Assembly (NCBI GenBank): GCA_016808115.1
Contig: JAEQBH010004561.1
Coordinates: forward strand, 372,001 to 436,000
Direction: 5' to 3'
DNA from: Tetrastigma voinierianum
Taxonomy: Eukaryota > Streptophyta > Magnoliopsida > Vitales > Vitaceae
Length of the DNA stretch: 64,000 bases
Position 1 is the stretch's first letter; each line of letters begins with the position of its first letter. The notes below the pieces were generated by a model, which did no database searches, was not told the DNA's origin, and saw only the letters and a program-made list of their open reading frames with translations. The translations under genes and the position numbers were made by a program. Shown here piece by piece: positions 1-10,700 of this stretch.

Positions 1-700
1 CACCTGCCATATTTCGAGGTGGTTTCCAATTTACAATGGCCTCAATCTTTATAGGTCCACTCTTATACCCTCAGCTGACACAATATGACCTAGGAAGGAA
101 ACTTTCTTTAGCCAAAAGGCACATTTGCTGAGCTTAGTATATAACTTCTTCTCTTTTAACGTCTCCATGACTATTTTCAGATGTTGTTCCTGTTTCTGTG
201 CATCCTTAGAATACACTAGGATGTCATCGATAAAGACCACGACAAACTGATCCACATAGGGTCGGAATACCCTATTCATTAAATCCATGAATGCTGCCGG
301 TGCATTAGTCAACCCAAATTGCATTACCAAAACTATACGCCATATCGAGTTCTAAATGCACGCCTTTCTTAAGACACATATTCTTCTTCTGCCTTCTTAG
401 CATATAGTACCCTGATTACGGTCTATCTTCAAAAAGACACCCACTCCCTTTAACTGATCAAAAAGATCTTCGATTCTCAGCAATGGGTACTTGTTTTTCA
501 CTATCACCTTATTGATTTTCCGATAATCAATGCAAATCCGTAGAGTGTCATCTTTCTTTTTATCGAATAAAACAAAAGTACCCTAAGGTTTAAACACTGG
601 TCGATAAACTTTATCAAGGGGCAAGCTCAGAATTGACTCATTAACTCTTTCAACTCCGTTGGAGCCATCTTGTATGGTGCCCTAGACATAAGGGTTGTTC
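1..700 (-). pseudogene. pol: Reverse transcriptase of the left Tekay-like element (broken)
   Basis: On the minus strand, 49-330 is open and contains FGLTNAPAAF, then VVVFIDDILVYSK, where IDD is the catalytic YxDD-type motif of plant chromovirus RT, then the LGHIVSAEGIRVD segment. Upstream in the element (331-640) the same RT continues in another frame with CIDYRKINKV, NKYPLLRIEDLFDQLKG and a damaged substrate-contact region. The frame changes near 330-370. Usual MPFGL has become MQFGL. Its role was copying the element RNA to cDNA in cytoplasmic particles. RNase H and integrase would follow beyond base 1. The lineage call rests on remembered Tekay/Del family consensus, not a search. Confidence 0.9.
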
Positions 701-899
701 CTGATACAATCTCTATGGATAAGTCCACCTCCATCTCAAGGGGAATGCCTGGTAACTCTTCAAGGAATACATCTCGTGCCCCCGCCATCGGAACTTTTCC
801 ACATCAACTTGACCTCTGAGTCAAGTATCAAGGCCAAGGAATGTCTCACAGCTTCCCTCATGCTTCCTAGCTTGCATAGCAGAGATCACATTGACATTG

Positions 900-1260
900 C
901 GTCACCCAATGCCCCGCATCATCACCTATTGTTGGAACATTAGTCAACACTATTTTTGACCAATCAACGATGGCTCGGGTGTTTAGCCAACCAATCCATT
1001 CCCGTAACTGTCAAACTCTCAGAATGGTAAGGTTATCAAATCAGCGAAACTCTTGCTTGATAACAATGGGGCAATTTCAGATATGTTATTCACGCTAACA
1101 TCAGGCCCCAATGGACTGGGTCACATGCATGTCATATGCGACCAACAATTCTGGTGTATCTTTTATAAAATACATACATACGAATGAGTGGATCCATGAT
1201 CAATCAATGCATGCATCTCAATATCATAAAGAGAAAATATATGAGCTACAACCTCACGAG
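900..1260 (-). pseudogene. Aspartic protease of the left Tekay-like element (broken)
   Basis: The minus-strand translation of about 1250 down to 900 gives a retropepsin-like segment with LIDHGSTHSYV, matching the usual LIDxGSTHS active site of plant chromovirus proteases; the catalytic aspartate is near 1195-1205. A stop follows soon after the motif, and the downstream part (FADL, MDWL-like) is in shifted frames. It sits between the gag zinc knuckle and the RT, as expected. The protease would have cut the Gag-Pol polyprotein. It is non-functional here. Confidence 0.72.
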
Positions 1261-2400
1261 CCTTTATAGCATATGCTCGTGTTGGTGCTGTAGGTATAGG
1301 ATGATCCATCAGTTCTCGTGGATTGTGCCTCTTCCCCTCTATGTCGAATCACACTCGACCGCCGATCTCTCGTCGAAGGTAGTGTAATTGAATTTCCTCT
1401 GCCACTTTCTTGCATATTTCTATTATCCCCTAACTCTCTAGGACACTGTGCTATCACATGATCAATGCTTCCACACCGGAAACACCTTCCTGTCAATAAC
1501 CTGCAAACACCCAAATGCCTTCTGGCGGCAAACGAGAGCACTCGGGATTTCTCTCATTCAAATCAAGCACCTCTACACCAGTAACTAGGTGCTACACATC
1601 CTCCTATTCTCACTCCTCGTAGCTGAATGGATTTGATTGAGCCGAGACTCCTAGCTCTTTGCTCGAGGAGGACGAAGCTTTCAGAAACTCTTCTTCTAAG
1701 ATCTTTCTTTACTGCTTCGCTTCAAGCCCCCTACTTTCATTGCAAAGCTGACCAATTGATAGAAATTCACCTGTTGGAGAGAAGTCATAGGTGCAAATAT
1801 CTCTTGATGGAATCACGAGTCCATCCTCAATTTGCCTACACCAAAATGCGTCGGTGAGAACCAATTCCGGTGCAACTTGTTGAGATGACTGAATTCTTTC
1901 TCATATTCAACCATCGATAAGTTCCTTTGCTTCAAATTCAGAAACTGTTTCTACTTAGACTCCCTATACATCTTGGTAACGTAATTTACCCTGAACTCTT
2001 GGAAAAAGAACTCCTAAGCATGGATTTATGGGAATCCTTGGACTTCTCAACACTAGCTTTCCATTAATCATATGCCCCACTCGCAATAAAGGAGGTCGCA
2101 CATGATAATTTCATGATCGGAAGGCATCTAACTTCCTCCGATACACAACATTTCTAACCAAAATTTCGCTTTTATCGACTCTTCCATGTTTGTCCTATGG
2201 AATTCCTCGGCGCCTTCTTACCATGTCTATCTGGGCTTTCTGAGTCGTTGAGATCCTTCCAATACCCGAGTCCATGTCCTGAGATATCCCCAAATAAAGC
2301 TTCATTCGCCCGCAGGGGTGTGACTCGTCGACATACATTCAAGAGGGTCCGGCGGGTAATCCCGATTCCGTGGTTAATATACTCTCAGCTGCTTCTTTAG
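1254..2400 (-). pseudogene. gag: Gag with CCHC zinc knuckle of the left Tekay-like element (broken)
   Basis: The minus-strand ORF at 1541-1254 holds a zinc knuckle CFRCGSIDHVIAQC (1484-1443), a CX2CX4HX4C nucleocapsid motif that binds the element RNA. Further upstream in the element (about 2000-1850), broken frames give FLNLKQRNLSMVEYEKEF, the Retrotrans_gag signature of chromovirus Gag (LKQG.M.V.EYE..F). The rest, up to about 2400, is too damaged to define a start codon. The primer-binding site lies just upstream, at 2542-2553. Confidence 0.78.
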
Positions 2401-2541
2401 CAGGATTTCAAGGATGATCCATCTATACAAAACATAAGGACATCCACATCAGGCCAACGCATTACTAAACACATGCTTTTCAATCTTATACTCTATCTAG
2501 AATCGCCTAAACCTAGGCTTTTCTAGAAACGCCTAAACCTA

Positions 2542-2553
2542 GCTTTGATACCA
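2542..2553 (-). other. Primer-binding site (initiator tRNA-Met type)
   Basis: The plus strand reads GCTTTGATACCA, so the element strand reads TGGTATCAAAGC. This is one base away from TGGTATCAGAGC, the usual site complementary to the 3' end of tRNA-iMet. It lies a few bases inside the LTR edge at 2560 and fixes the element as minus strand. Confidence 0.8.
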
Positions 2554-2559
2554 CTAATT

Positions 2560-4858
2560 TGTAGACGCTTCTAATCCCAGATCCGTCAGCAGAGGATGTC
2601 TTTTTTTTTTTTCTACTATAAAATTGTTCATTCATATAATATTAAACATTTAACTGAAATATATTCTCATAGTTAAATGATTACAAAAAGGATATTCAAA
2701 CTCCATAAATGGGAGTGTTCAACATATACAAACTTTGCATTGTTTATAAAAAACAAAGACATAAACAAAAATATACCAAAAAAGGTCCCTCAATGGCACC
2801 TAGTGTTGCATTGACCTGATTCGCTGCAAGATTGTCCTTGCTTCTGGTTTCCTTCTCTTTCCCGTCTTACACTGATGAACACTCATGCTGCTTATAGTTT
2901 AGTGAATAACACTGTGACGACCCCCTAATAAGGATTATCACACTTTGTATACACATGCATATATTTAACATATCATATACTTATGTTATTTATATATATT
3001 TCATCCATATCATTTTTACACATGCTATACATATCTCATACTTACTTATTATATCATGTTTACTTCTTATCATCGCTCATATACATTTTCTGGGGTCATT
3101 TTAATTTTGCTTTGTTCTGTCATAGTATACTTGTCATCACATAGCATGCTTCTCATATCATTTCATATCATGTCATTTATCATATTCAAATCATTTCAAG
3201 ATATTCTCATTACCTTGCTTTTACAAGCTCATGCCCGCATATACCTTGTATGATGCTACTGTTCATATGACCCGATAGGCCGCGCATCACAGGCAGACAA
3301 TGAACTATAAAGGCCCGAAGGCACTGATATCATTGTATGAGACAATGAACTATAAGGGCCCAAAGGCGATGTTATCATTGTACGAGACAATGACCTGTAT
3401 AAGGACCCGAAGGTGCTGTAATGACCATAATGGGGCCAACTAATTAGTATGCTGCAGACTTTTATCCCTAATAAGCATGCCCATCTATCCCCCTACCAGG
3501 TTCTAAGCAGACAATCCATTTTTATTTCATTTTCAGTACATATCTCATATGCGATATTTATGATCATTTACTCTTATCTTTGCATTTTCATGTATTTCCG
3601 TATACTATCAAATATTTCTTACAAATAGAGCTCCCTTTTAGACAAATTTTCTAGGTCCGTTTTAAATCTCAACTTGTAAAATATATCTGTTTGTAAAAGG
3701 AGATTTGTTATCTGAAAGTCAGTTTGCTCTTAAAATTTTGAATCACTCAATTTGGATGAGTGATGGCCAAATTATGGCCTAAACAACCAAGACTACTCTA
3801 ATGTAAAACATAAATCCAGTGAATCGGGGATATCAGCAAGAACATAGCTCCCTTTGACTAATTTTCGGGGTGCAATTTGGGTCCAAATTTGCATATACCT
3901 ATTTCATGAAAGCATTTGTTCTTATAGAAGTATAGTTTACGAGAATTTGGAATCACTCAATTCTGAATGCAGGATGGCCAAGTTATGGCCTAAAACAAAC
4001 TGCGGAACACCCAATGTCAAAATAGAACTAGCTATGTCATGCAACCTAGCTCCCCTTTGACGAATTTCTAGGTGCAATGAGGTCCAAATTTTCATACACT
4101 TATATCAAGGAGATTTTTTCTCCTAGTAGTTTAGTTTACCTAGAATTTTGAATCACTCAATTTGGATGAGTGATGACTAAGTTATGGTAAAAAAAAAAAA
4201 ATGGGTTTTAAAAAAAAGGGACAACATCTTCTCTAAAACCCATCATTTTCTCTATACAAATTTTTCCTCCATTGAGGACCACAACCAACCAAACAACCAT
4301 ATAACAACTTAGAGCAACCCCTAAAACTGAACTAAACCAATCAACTTCCTTGTTGAAGGTAGGAGAATTCCTAACCAACAAATAGGAGAAACCCAAACCT
4401 AAACACAATTCCATCAAATATCCATACAAATCCTTACATAGACAAGGATTCAAACTAGCATCCACATTCTAAAGGCTTCTTCTTCTTCCTCTTCTTCTTT
4501 TTCTTCTTCTTCTTTCCCTCTTTCTCTCTCAAACGTGACTCCAGCTCAAATGGACAATTGCTCCAAATTGCAAGACCAAATGTGGTCTTAGTCCACTTGC
4601 ATGGCTAAGGCTTTGCCTGAAAATGTCTTTTGTGATTTATTACTCATTTTTGCATTTAAGTCCTCCTATTCCCTTTCATTGACACATTCTTTTCTCACAT
4701 ATTCTAATTGGGCATATAGTCTTATGATCTTATGCAATTTGGGTCCTTAGTAGATAAATTACTAATTTACCCCTTCTTGACCCTTATGGCTCCCCTAAGC
4801 CTACGATTTTATTTTTAGCATTATTATTCCCAAAAACTTTAACTTTTAACTTATTACA
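2560..4858 (-). repeat. 5' LTR of the left Tekay-like element, with internal tandem repeats
   Basis: In plus coordinates the LTR begins TGTAGACGC next to the primer-binding site and appears to end TTATTACA at 4858, so on the element strand it starts TGTAATAA. It is about 2.3 kb. The inner edge is firm; the outer edge at 4858 is inferred from the terminal TG..CA and the change of sequence character. It holds three degenerate copies of a roughly 65-bp block (ACAATGAACTATAAAGGCCC, about 3295-3420). It also has three copies of a roughly 205-bp block marked by GAATCACTCAATT at 3740, 3950 and 4150, each preceded by a TAGCTCCC motif. Confidence 0.68.
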
Positions 4859-4865
4859 CCTCAAC

Positions 4866-5045
4866 ATGTTATAAACTGTTATGACACCTGGAGTGTTATG
4901 TCTGCCAGCAGCCTCAGACGCATCTCGACTAATTACACGAGGTCAGTTAACGTCTAGATAAACCTCAAGTGGCCTTGAGGGGACTCGAATCGGTGACCAT
5001 TGGGGAGCAAACCCAAGGTGCCCTCTAGAAAAGATCTCGACACAT
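4866..5045 (-). repeat. SINE-like fragment with a Pol III B-box-like motif
   Basis: On the minus strand the sequence reads GGTCACCGATTCGAGTCCCC (about 5000-4980), close to the tRNA B box (GGTTCGANTCC). It is followed by a moderately GC-rich tail quite unlike the AT-rich flanks. I could not identify a clean A box or a 3' poly(A)/(T) tail, so the limits are rough and the SINE assignment is tentative. It abuts the LTR end at 4858. Confidence 0.35.
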
Positions 5046-5192
5046 TTGTTGGAAAAAATGGGTTTGAGCATAATAAATTAGCTATATCCCACAAACCTTT
5101 TCCGATGGGTCCACATGGGAATGTTCTCCATGAGGAGACGGTAAGGCGATTATATATCGAAGTTCAAAACCATTAAGGAGGAATTAGAAATT

Positions 5193-5615
5193 GTGGCCCT
5201 GGCTGTACCAACACGACACGATTAATCCGACACGACAACCGATTAAACGCGGTTTTTCGGGTGAGACCTAAACGTTCGGGTGATAAACGGTCAACCCGCT
5301 TAACACGTTTAATAAACGGGATCGTGATTCGTGCGAGACATAACCCGCTTATAACCGCTTACCCGCTTAACATCAAGCTTTCATCGCGTTTTACTAATGG
5401 TCGCGACTAGTTCATTAAAATTCAATGCGACACGATTAACCGACACGATTAACCCGCCGACAACTGTGTTCGGGTGAGACCTAACGGCCAGGTGATAAAC
5501 GGGTCAACCCGCTTAACACGCTTAATAAACGGGTCGCGGTTCGGCTTACATGTTTTCACCCGCCACCCGCTTACAGAATCAAGCAACCCAACCCAACACG
5601 CGTTTGGACACCCCT
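5193..5615. mobile_element. hAT-type non-autonomous MITE
   Basis: A 0.4-kb segment is built of repeated ACACGA, ACCCGCTTA and AATAAACGGG motifs in both orientations, typical of a widespread plant hAT-derived MITE. The left end contains CTGGCTGTACCAACACG, and the right end reads AGGGGTGTCCAAACGCG on the opposite strand, giving imperfect terminal inverted repeats. A 10-bp direct repeat ATTAGAAATT flanks it (5183-5192 and 5616-5625), compatible with an extended 8-bp hAT target duplication, although about 6 extra bases separate the left copy from the inverted repeat. It has no coding capacity. Confidence 0.6.
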
Positions 5616-5688
5616 ATTAGAAATTACCCGCAAACATCACCCTTAAAAATGGTAAACTAAAGGTTTGCTTTTTGTGAAAGAAAATGCT

Positions 5689-6480
5689 TGTGTCCTACAT
5701 CGGACGGGAACAAGACTTTTTAGAGGGTATATACACCTACCTTAGGGTTGGGCTTGGGTCCCAAGGTGTTCCCAATTTTGTGGAAGGGGAGACCCAAACA
5801 TGCTCGTTCACCACACACGCGCTCGCGCCACCATGCCACACCGAACCGGGCTAGGCTCGGGTTCGGGATATATATATCCTTAATTTTTTTTTAAACCTGA
5901 AACAACATAACGATGTTGTTTTGTGAGGATTACCATTGGGAGTCCAAAACGATGTCGTTTTGATGGCAATCGGTTGACCTAATGAACGCCTCTTTCCACG
6001 TGCACACAACCGTGTTTGAACAATACTTAATTCATCCCCAAGCTTCATGACTGCATCGAACAAATCATGGCAGGTCTATATAAATACACATCTCTCTCAT
6101 TTTGAAAGATTAATTTTTCATTCATTCATATATCCGCTCATTCACGCTTGAGAGAGAGGAAGTTCTTGTACACGCCTGCCCGATAACCAACAAAGTAGCG
6201 CTTTTCTTATCATTGGGAGATCATTTCATCCCGGGAGATCACTCATTTTTCTCATGGCCATCAAGGGAGGGCAATATTTGTCTTAAGGAGATTGTGTTCA
6301 ACACAAGACTTGATCTACACACAGATTCCAACTGATTGCTTTAATCTTTATTCTGGTTTTTCCTGCAAACAATTCCACATATTGATATAGGTTCTGAAAA
6401 CTGGTTTGATAGAACGTGTTGTTTGTTCATCTTTGCTGCTCTGTTCGTTCTATTTTACAGAATTCAAATCTAACAATATT
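5689..6480 (+). repeat. Possible copia-type LTR or promoter-containing repeat fragment
   Basis: The segment starts TGTGTCCTACATCGG, a common opening of plant LTRs and solo LTRs. It contains CTATATAAATA (about 6076-6086), a good TATA box, followed by pyrimidine-rich sequence as in an LTR R/U5 region. I found no matching second LTR, primer-binding site or target duplication, so the right limit is arbitrary. A host promoter is the alternative, but no coding sequence follows. Confidence 0.3.
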
Positions 6481-7934
6481 AAGTTCAAGTCCTCGAGCTC
6501 AGCTGAACTCGAGCTCGACTCGCATCATTAGCACGCTACACCTTAGTGCTTGGGACGTGAACCAACCAAAGAAGTAACAAATTTTATTTGATGGAAAAGA
6601 ATCGACAATATTATCATTTTTTGGGGGGAAAGAAATAAATAACAACCATATTTTTTTATTCAAGAGTAACAATTTCGTTACCTAATAAAACTTTATTTAT
6701 TTAATTATTTTATTGTTTTCAAGTTATTGGAGTTTACCACGTTAGTTCTTGGGACATGGACCAAACAAAGAATGTAATTAAGTGAACTTTTTAATTTTGG
6801 TTCATTAAAATCCAATTTGGACATTTCAACTAAGTGATATTTCCGAAAATCCATCCTCTTTGGTGTAATTGGGACTTAATATTTTAGATTAAAATAATTA
6901 TATATTATCTCGATTAATTATTTATCAACTAAGTTGTAGCGGATCCTACGTACAAAGGTATTAAAAAATGTCCATTACCAATCTCTAGTGGATGAAGAAG
7001 ATTTTGATATTTTTGTTGGATGTGTACCACGTGGTCAACCATGATTCCTCCATTCATTTTATTAAACATTAAAAACATTGAAAAGGACTACAAACAAGAA
7101 GTAATGATGACCCTTTGACTATAAATGACGATCGAATTATAGTATCATCAGGCTGTCGTCCTCTATCAAGGCACAGTTATATCATACTTGATAAAAAATT
7201 ATGGTCAGTGGCGGGAATGGCTTGGTTGGGGCAGGAATTCGTAAAAGGGGAGAAGGGCTTTGGCAGCAACAGGAATTGATAAAAAGGAAGGCCAACTTCC
7301 TTTGCCTTACAAATGATTCAATCTACGACGATAGAGGAATCTGAGTGTGACATGAGAACCAGACATATTTAAATTCCCCTCTCTTCCTAATTCCAAATCC
7401 CGATTCCTAAACCCTCGCTCCTCGTCCTCTCCCTGATGCTGTCTCTTTCCCTTCACCCCTCCTCTTTCACAAACCCTCTCCCGATTCTACTTGCATCTAC
7501 CACAGAGTCGCAGATAAAGTGCAGGAAAAAATGAAAAATCGAGGAGGAATAGAGAAAGAATTGGAAGAAGAAATCAAAGAAGGAAATTGAAAGATTTCTC
7601 CTTCAATTATAATTTATGATTCTCTGTCTTAAGCAGTTAGTGAATGAATGTTCTTTTTCTTTTTCATTCTGTCTTGATTGAAGTTGGATGCGTATTTTGA
7701 ATAACCTTATCCTTCATGTAAAAATGTATATTAATAGATCCAGCTAGGCATAAGAGACCGGATCTGACTAAAAAAAAAAAAAAGTTGTTATAATTATATA
7801 TAGAGATTTCAACCAATTGTTGTTGAGCAAGTTGGATTGAATGCTTTCTCTTCTTTGTTTGTTCTTGTATTGATTGAAGTTGGATACATTTTTATTTTTT
7901 TTCTTTTCATTTATGTTTGGCTACTGAGGAACTT
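6481..7934. other. Intergenic AT-rich sequence with two short duplications
   Basis: No supported gene. There are two imperfect direct-repeat pairs. One is at 6531-6578 and 6732-6778 (shared TTGGGACRTGRACCAA-type core). The other is at 7644-7697 and 7836-7893 (shared TTGATTGAAGTTGGAT), just upstream of the CACTA transposase. The tract at 7370-7600 is pyrimidine-rich, like a plant 5' leader, but leads to no ORF. The left part of the CACTA element probably lies here; I could not find its CACTA terminus. Confidence 0.45.
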
Positions 7935-9204
7935 GGAAATACAGAAAGAAAAGATTTTGATGCTCTGCATAAGGATTTCTCTAGAGAACCTCGCAATAAT
8001 CGATTTGGTTTTGCAAGTGATGGTTTTAATCCATTTCGATCTATGAATGTCACATATAGCACATGGCACATTGTTTAACCATATATAGTGGCCTCCATGG
8101 TTATTGTATGGAAGCAACATTCATTCATGTTGTCTTTGCGATTACGGTCTTGAGTCATACGGGAGAAGATTGATGTGTTTTACAATCATTAATTGATGAG
8201 TTGATTGATTTGTGTGGGTTCTGGGTTTGAAACTTATGATGCTAATACCAAAAAAAATTCTTTCAAGTTGCGAGTTTACTGGACCGTGTGATTTTCCCTA
8301 CTTATGGAATGTTATCTGGTTGGAGTGTAAGAGGTAAATTTGCATGTCCTACATGTGGCTTTGGCACTTGCTCTAAGTGGTTGGAAAATGGTGGAAAGTA
8401 TTGCTTTATGGGTCATTGTAGATTTTGCCTATTGATCGTCGCACCCAGAAGAGATAAGTATGATTTTAATAAGTCAAGATGGAGGGCTGGCAGAAAATGG
8501 ATCGATTGCTATGCAACAATTGAATGAAGAAATTGGTGTATAATGCAAATGGTGAAATTGTTTCTTTTAGTAAGGGGTGGAAAAGGAAAAGTATATTTTT
8601 TACTTTACCTTATTGGGAGACTAATTTGATTAGGAATAATCTTAATGTCATGCATATTGAGAAAAATATATCTTGATAACATATTAAGAATGCGATTATT
8701 GAACATTGAAGGGAAGTCAAATGAAAATCTGGCTTAGACTTGACTTGAAAAAATTGGCATAAGTGATCTCCATCTAATAGATCTTCCCTAATGGAGCGCG
8801 TTACCTCTTGCTTGCTATCTGATATCTTGAGAAAGACCTTCTACTTGGAGTCTTAAAGGAGCGAAAGTGCGAGATAGTTATTCTTCCAATGACTCTCGGT
8901 GTGTGAAATTAGACGACGTAAGTTGATAGGCTTGAAAAGTCATGGTACATTATGTCTTGATGCAAAATTTGCTTCATGCTTGATAAGAAGGTTCATACCA
9001 AAATGTAAGTCAAGTAATTATTGACCTTTGCCATTATTTATGAAATATGTTTAAAGGTTCTCAAAGTAAGCCGTCTTGAAGAGTGGAAAAAAAGAAGAAA
9101 AAGAGTCACTGTATGCCCAGTGGAAAGATATTTCATAGATTTTTACTATTATGGTGCATAGTGACTCATTTGGCAAATGAGGCAAAACTAAGCGAGGAGC
9201 ACAT
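7935..9204 (+). pseudogene. CACTA (En/Spm) transposase Tnp2, first part (broken)
   Basis: Several frames together match the Tnp2 transposase of plant CACTA elements, in order. FASDGFNPFRSMNVTYSTWH and a PPW-like stretch occur near 7990-8110, then FMLSL, EKIDVF and ETYDANTKK (8120-8260). DFPTYGMLSGWSVRGKFACP with CxxC pairs and YCFMGH follows (8290-8430), then LPYWETNLIRNNLNVMHIEK (8610-8670). The next segment has GKSN and IGISDLHL, then ILPMTLGV, and finally FLLLWCIVTHLANEAKL (about 9130-9200). Tnp2 acts on the terminal inverted repeats to cut and paste the element in the nucleus. At least six frameshifts or stops are present. The gene is then interrupted by an LTR at 9205 and resumes at 12183. 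Confidence 0.9.
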
Positions 9205-9385
9205 TGATAAGTCTTAAACTCATATATTTTTTAATCCATTTTTCCGGTATGTTTTAACAGTTTCAAATCTATTTTTATGCCAAATTATGGAATATTCACC
9301 AACTTTGTGTTTTGCAGGTATTAATTGAAAAATGAGAGAATTTCAGCAGAAAAGAAGCAAAAAAGTGGAAAATACAGCATTCTCT

Positions 9386-10410
9386 GTCGTGACATAGTTT
9401 TTGTTTGTCGTGACAAAATTTCAAGCACGAAGAATTATGTCGCGTAGGAAAGTATATATCCTTGACAAAGTCAGTAAACTTAGGGCATAAATAGAATCTG
9501 CATTTGCGACCAGAAGAGTTCTATGTCGCGACATTGCTAAAGAATAGTGAAAAGAAGATTGTCCCTACAATCCTTAACTCTGTCGTGATAATGATCAAGG
9601 CAAATAGCAAAGGAACTTTGTCACGACAATCCTTCATAATAACCATGACATAAAGATTTCGAAGACTAACAAATGAATAATGCGTAATGATGACTCTGTC
9701 ATGACGAGAAAATGGCAAAGAATATAACCTGAAGTCAGTTGAGACTAAGTGTTTTTATGTTGCGACAAATTTTTCAGCATGAAGTCAACTCAAGGAAGAA
9801 TTCCTGTCGCAACAAAGAAAAACCTGTCGCGACATTACATTCATAATTCATAACAAAGAGCCACAAAATTCTGTCGCGACAAACAAAACATGAAGGAGGT
9901 GAATTCTCTGTTGTGATAAGGAGTTGAAGAGAAACACAAGAGGAATGACGACAAAGAAATTCATACTGCGAAACAGTAAATAATTGAAGGCAGAACCTCT
10001 ATCGCGACAAAAAAGTTTTATGTCGTGATAATAAAAGCTATGGAATGATAAAATTCTGTCGCAACAAAAGAAAATTCGGTTGCGATAGAAATTGAATAAG
10101 AACTGAGGTTAGCTAAGTTAAGTTTATCGCGAGCAAGATTTCTATATCATGACAAATAGCTGACAAGCAAAAGAACTAGAGAAGAAAAGGTTGTGCGATA
10201 GAAAAAGTTTCCTGTCGACGAAATTGCTAAGGGAATCAAAGAAATCACGTCGCGATAGAAGCGTCACGATAGGTCGAAATTTGAAGAAAAATGTTTGTCG
10301 CGACAAGAATGATTATGTCGTGATGAGATTCTGAAGCCAGAGTGTAAGAGAGAGCGGATTTGCGAGCAAATTTGGTGTCGTGACCTGAACATTCCTGTCG
10401 TGACAAGAAA
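9386..10410. repeat. Array of TGTCGCGACA palindromes (array 1)
   Basis: About 25 recognisable copies of the palindrome TGTCGCGACA or decayed versions (TGTCGTGACA, TGTCGCAACA, TGTTGCGACA, TGTCACGACA) occur in about 1 kb with irregular spacing, averaging near 40 bp. Perfect copies are seen near 9522, 9827, 9872 and 10297. Most variants differ by C-to-T or G-to-A at the CpG positions, as expected from deamination of methylated cytosine. The array sits in the U3-like part of the LTR, upstream of a TATA-like run at 10688. Confidence 0.85.
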
Positions 10411-10687
10411 TTAGGCGTTGTGCAAAATTGTGTGACATTATCAAAGTACGCGTGACGCAATCCCGATGCTTCGAGAGAATGAGTCGGCAGAAGGGAAACA
10501 ACGGGCCTCGACGGAGGCCGTGTAGTGAAAACTGTTGCGGCCAGACTGACCAATTTGGACGAATTTTGGGGATGCAACCACGAGTTATTGAAGTGCGGAT
10601 CGACATTGGAAAATTACATAAATGAAGGCAGCATCTAGGGCATTGTGTGACTTCCACAACTCGAAGTGCGGATAGTTGGAGACTCTT

Positions 10688-10700
10688 GTATATATATATT
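10688..10700 (+). promoter_or_regulatory. TATA-like core promoter of the Athila-type solo LTR
   Basis: The run GTATATATATATT lies about 280 bp downstream of the palindrome array and is followed by sequence comparable to the transcribed leader of the Athila LTR at 49788, which has TATAAATA in the equivalent place. Position and composition are the only evidence. Confidence 0.4.

Larger units (their letters stand above)
1..4858 (-). mobile_element. Ty3/gypsy Tekay(Del)-like retrotransposon, 5' half, cut by window edge
   Basis: A minus-strand LTR retrotransposon enters from the left edge. Reading leftward, it has a 5' LTR (4858 to 2560), a primer-binding site TGGTATCAAAGC (2553-2542), gag with a CCHC knuckle, an aspartic protease and a reverse transcriptase that runs off the window. 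The order gag-PR-RT and the RT wording (FGLTNAPAAF, IDDILVYSK) fit the Tekay/Del chromoviruses; the integrase and chromodomain would lie left of base 1. All frames are interrupted, so the element is dead. The target-site duplication cannot be tested because the 3' end is missing. Confidence 0.88.

Noticed and set aside
2542..2553. tRNA gene fragment
   Set aside because: Only the 3' complement of tRNA-Met is present, next to an LTR: a retrotransposon primer-binding site. The same holds for 21133, 32981, 24831 and 52773.
2913..4858. Separate solo LTR starting TGTGACGACCCC at 2913
   Set aside because: No target duplication is found (AACAC versus CCTCA), and the sequence on both sides fits one continuous LTR starting at 2560 next to the primer-binding site.
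5851..6480. Host gene promoter with TATA box and leader
   Set aside because: No coding sequence follows; the TGTGTCCTACATCGG opening fits an LTR fragment better. Kept only as a low-confidence repeat.
9386..10410. CRISPR-like array of short palindromic repeats
   Set aside because: The repeat is only 10 bp, spacing is irregular, copies are degenerate, there are no cas genes, and the context is a plant LTR.
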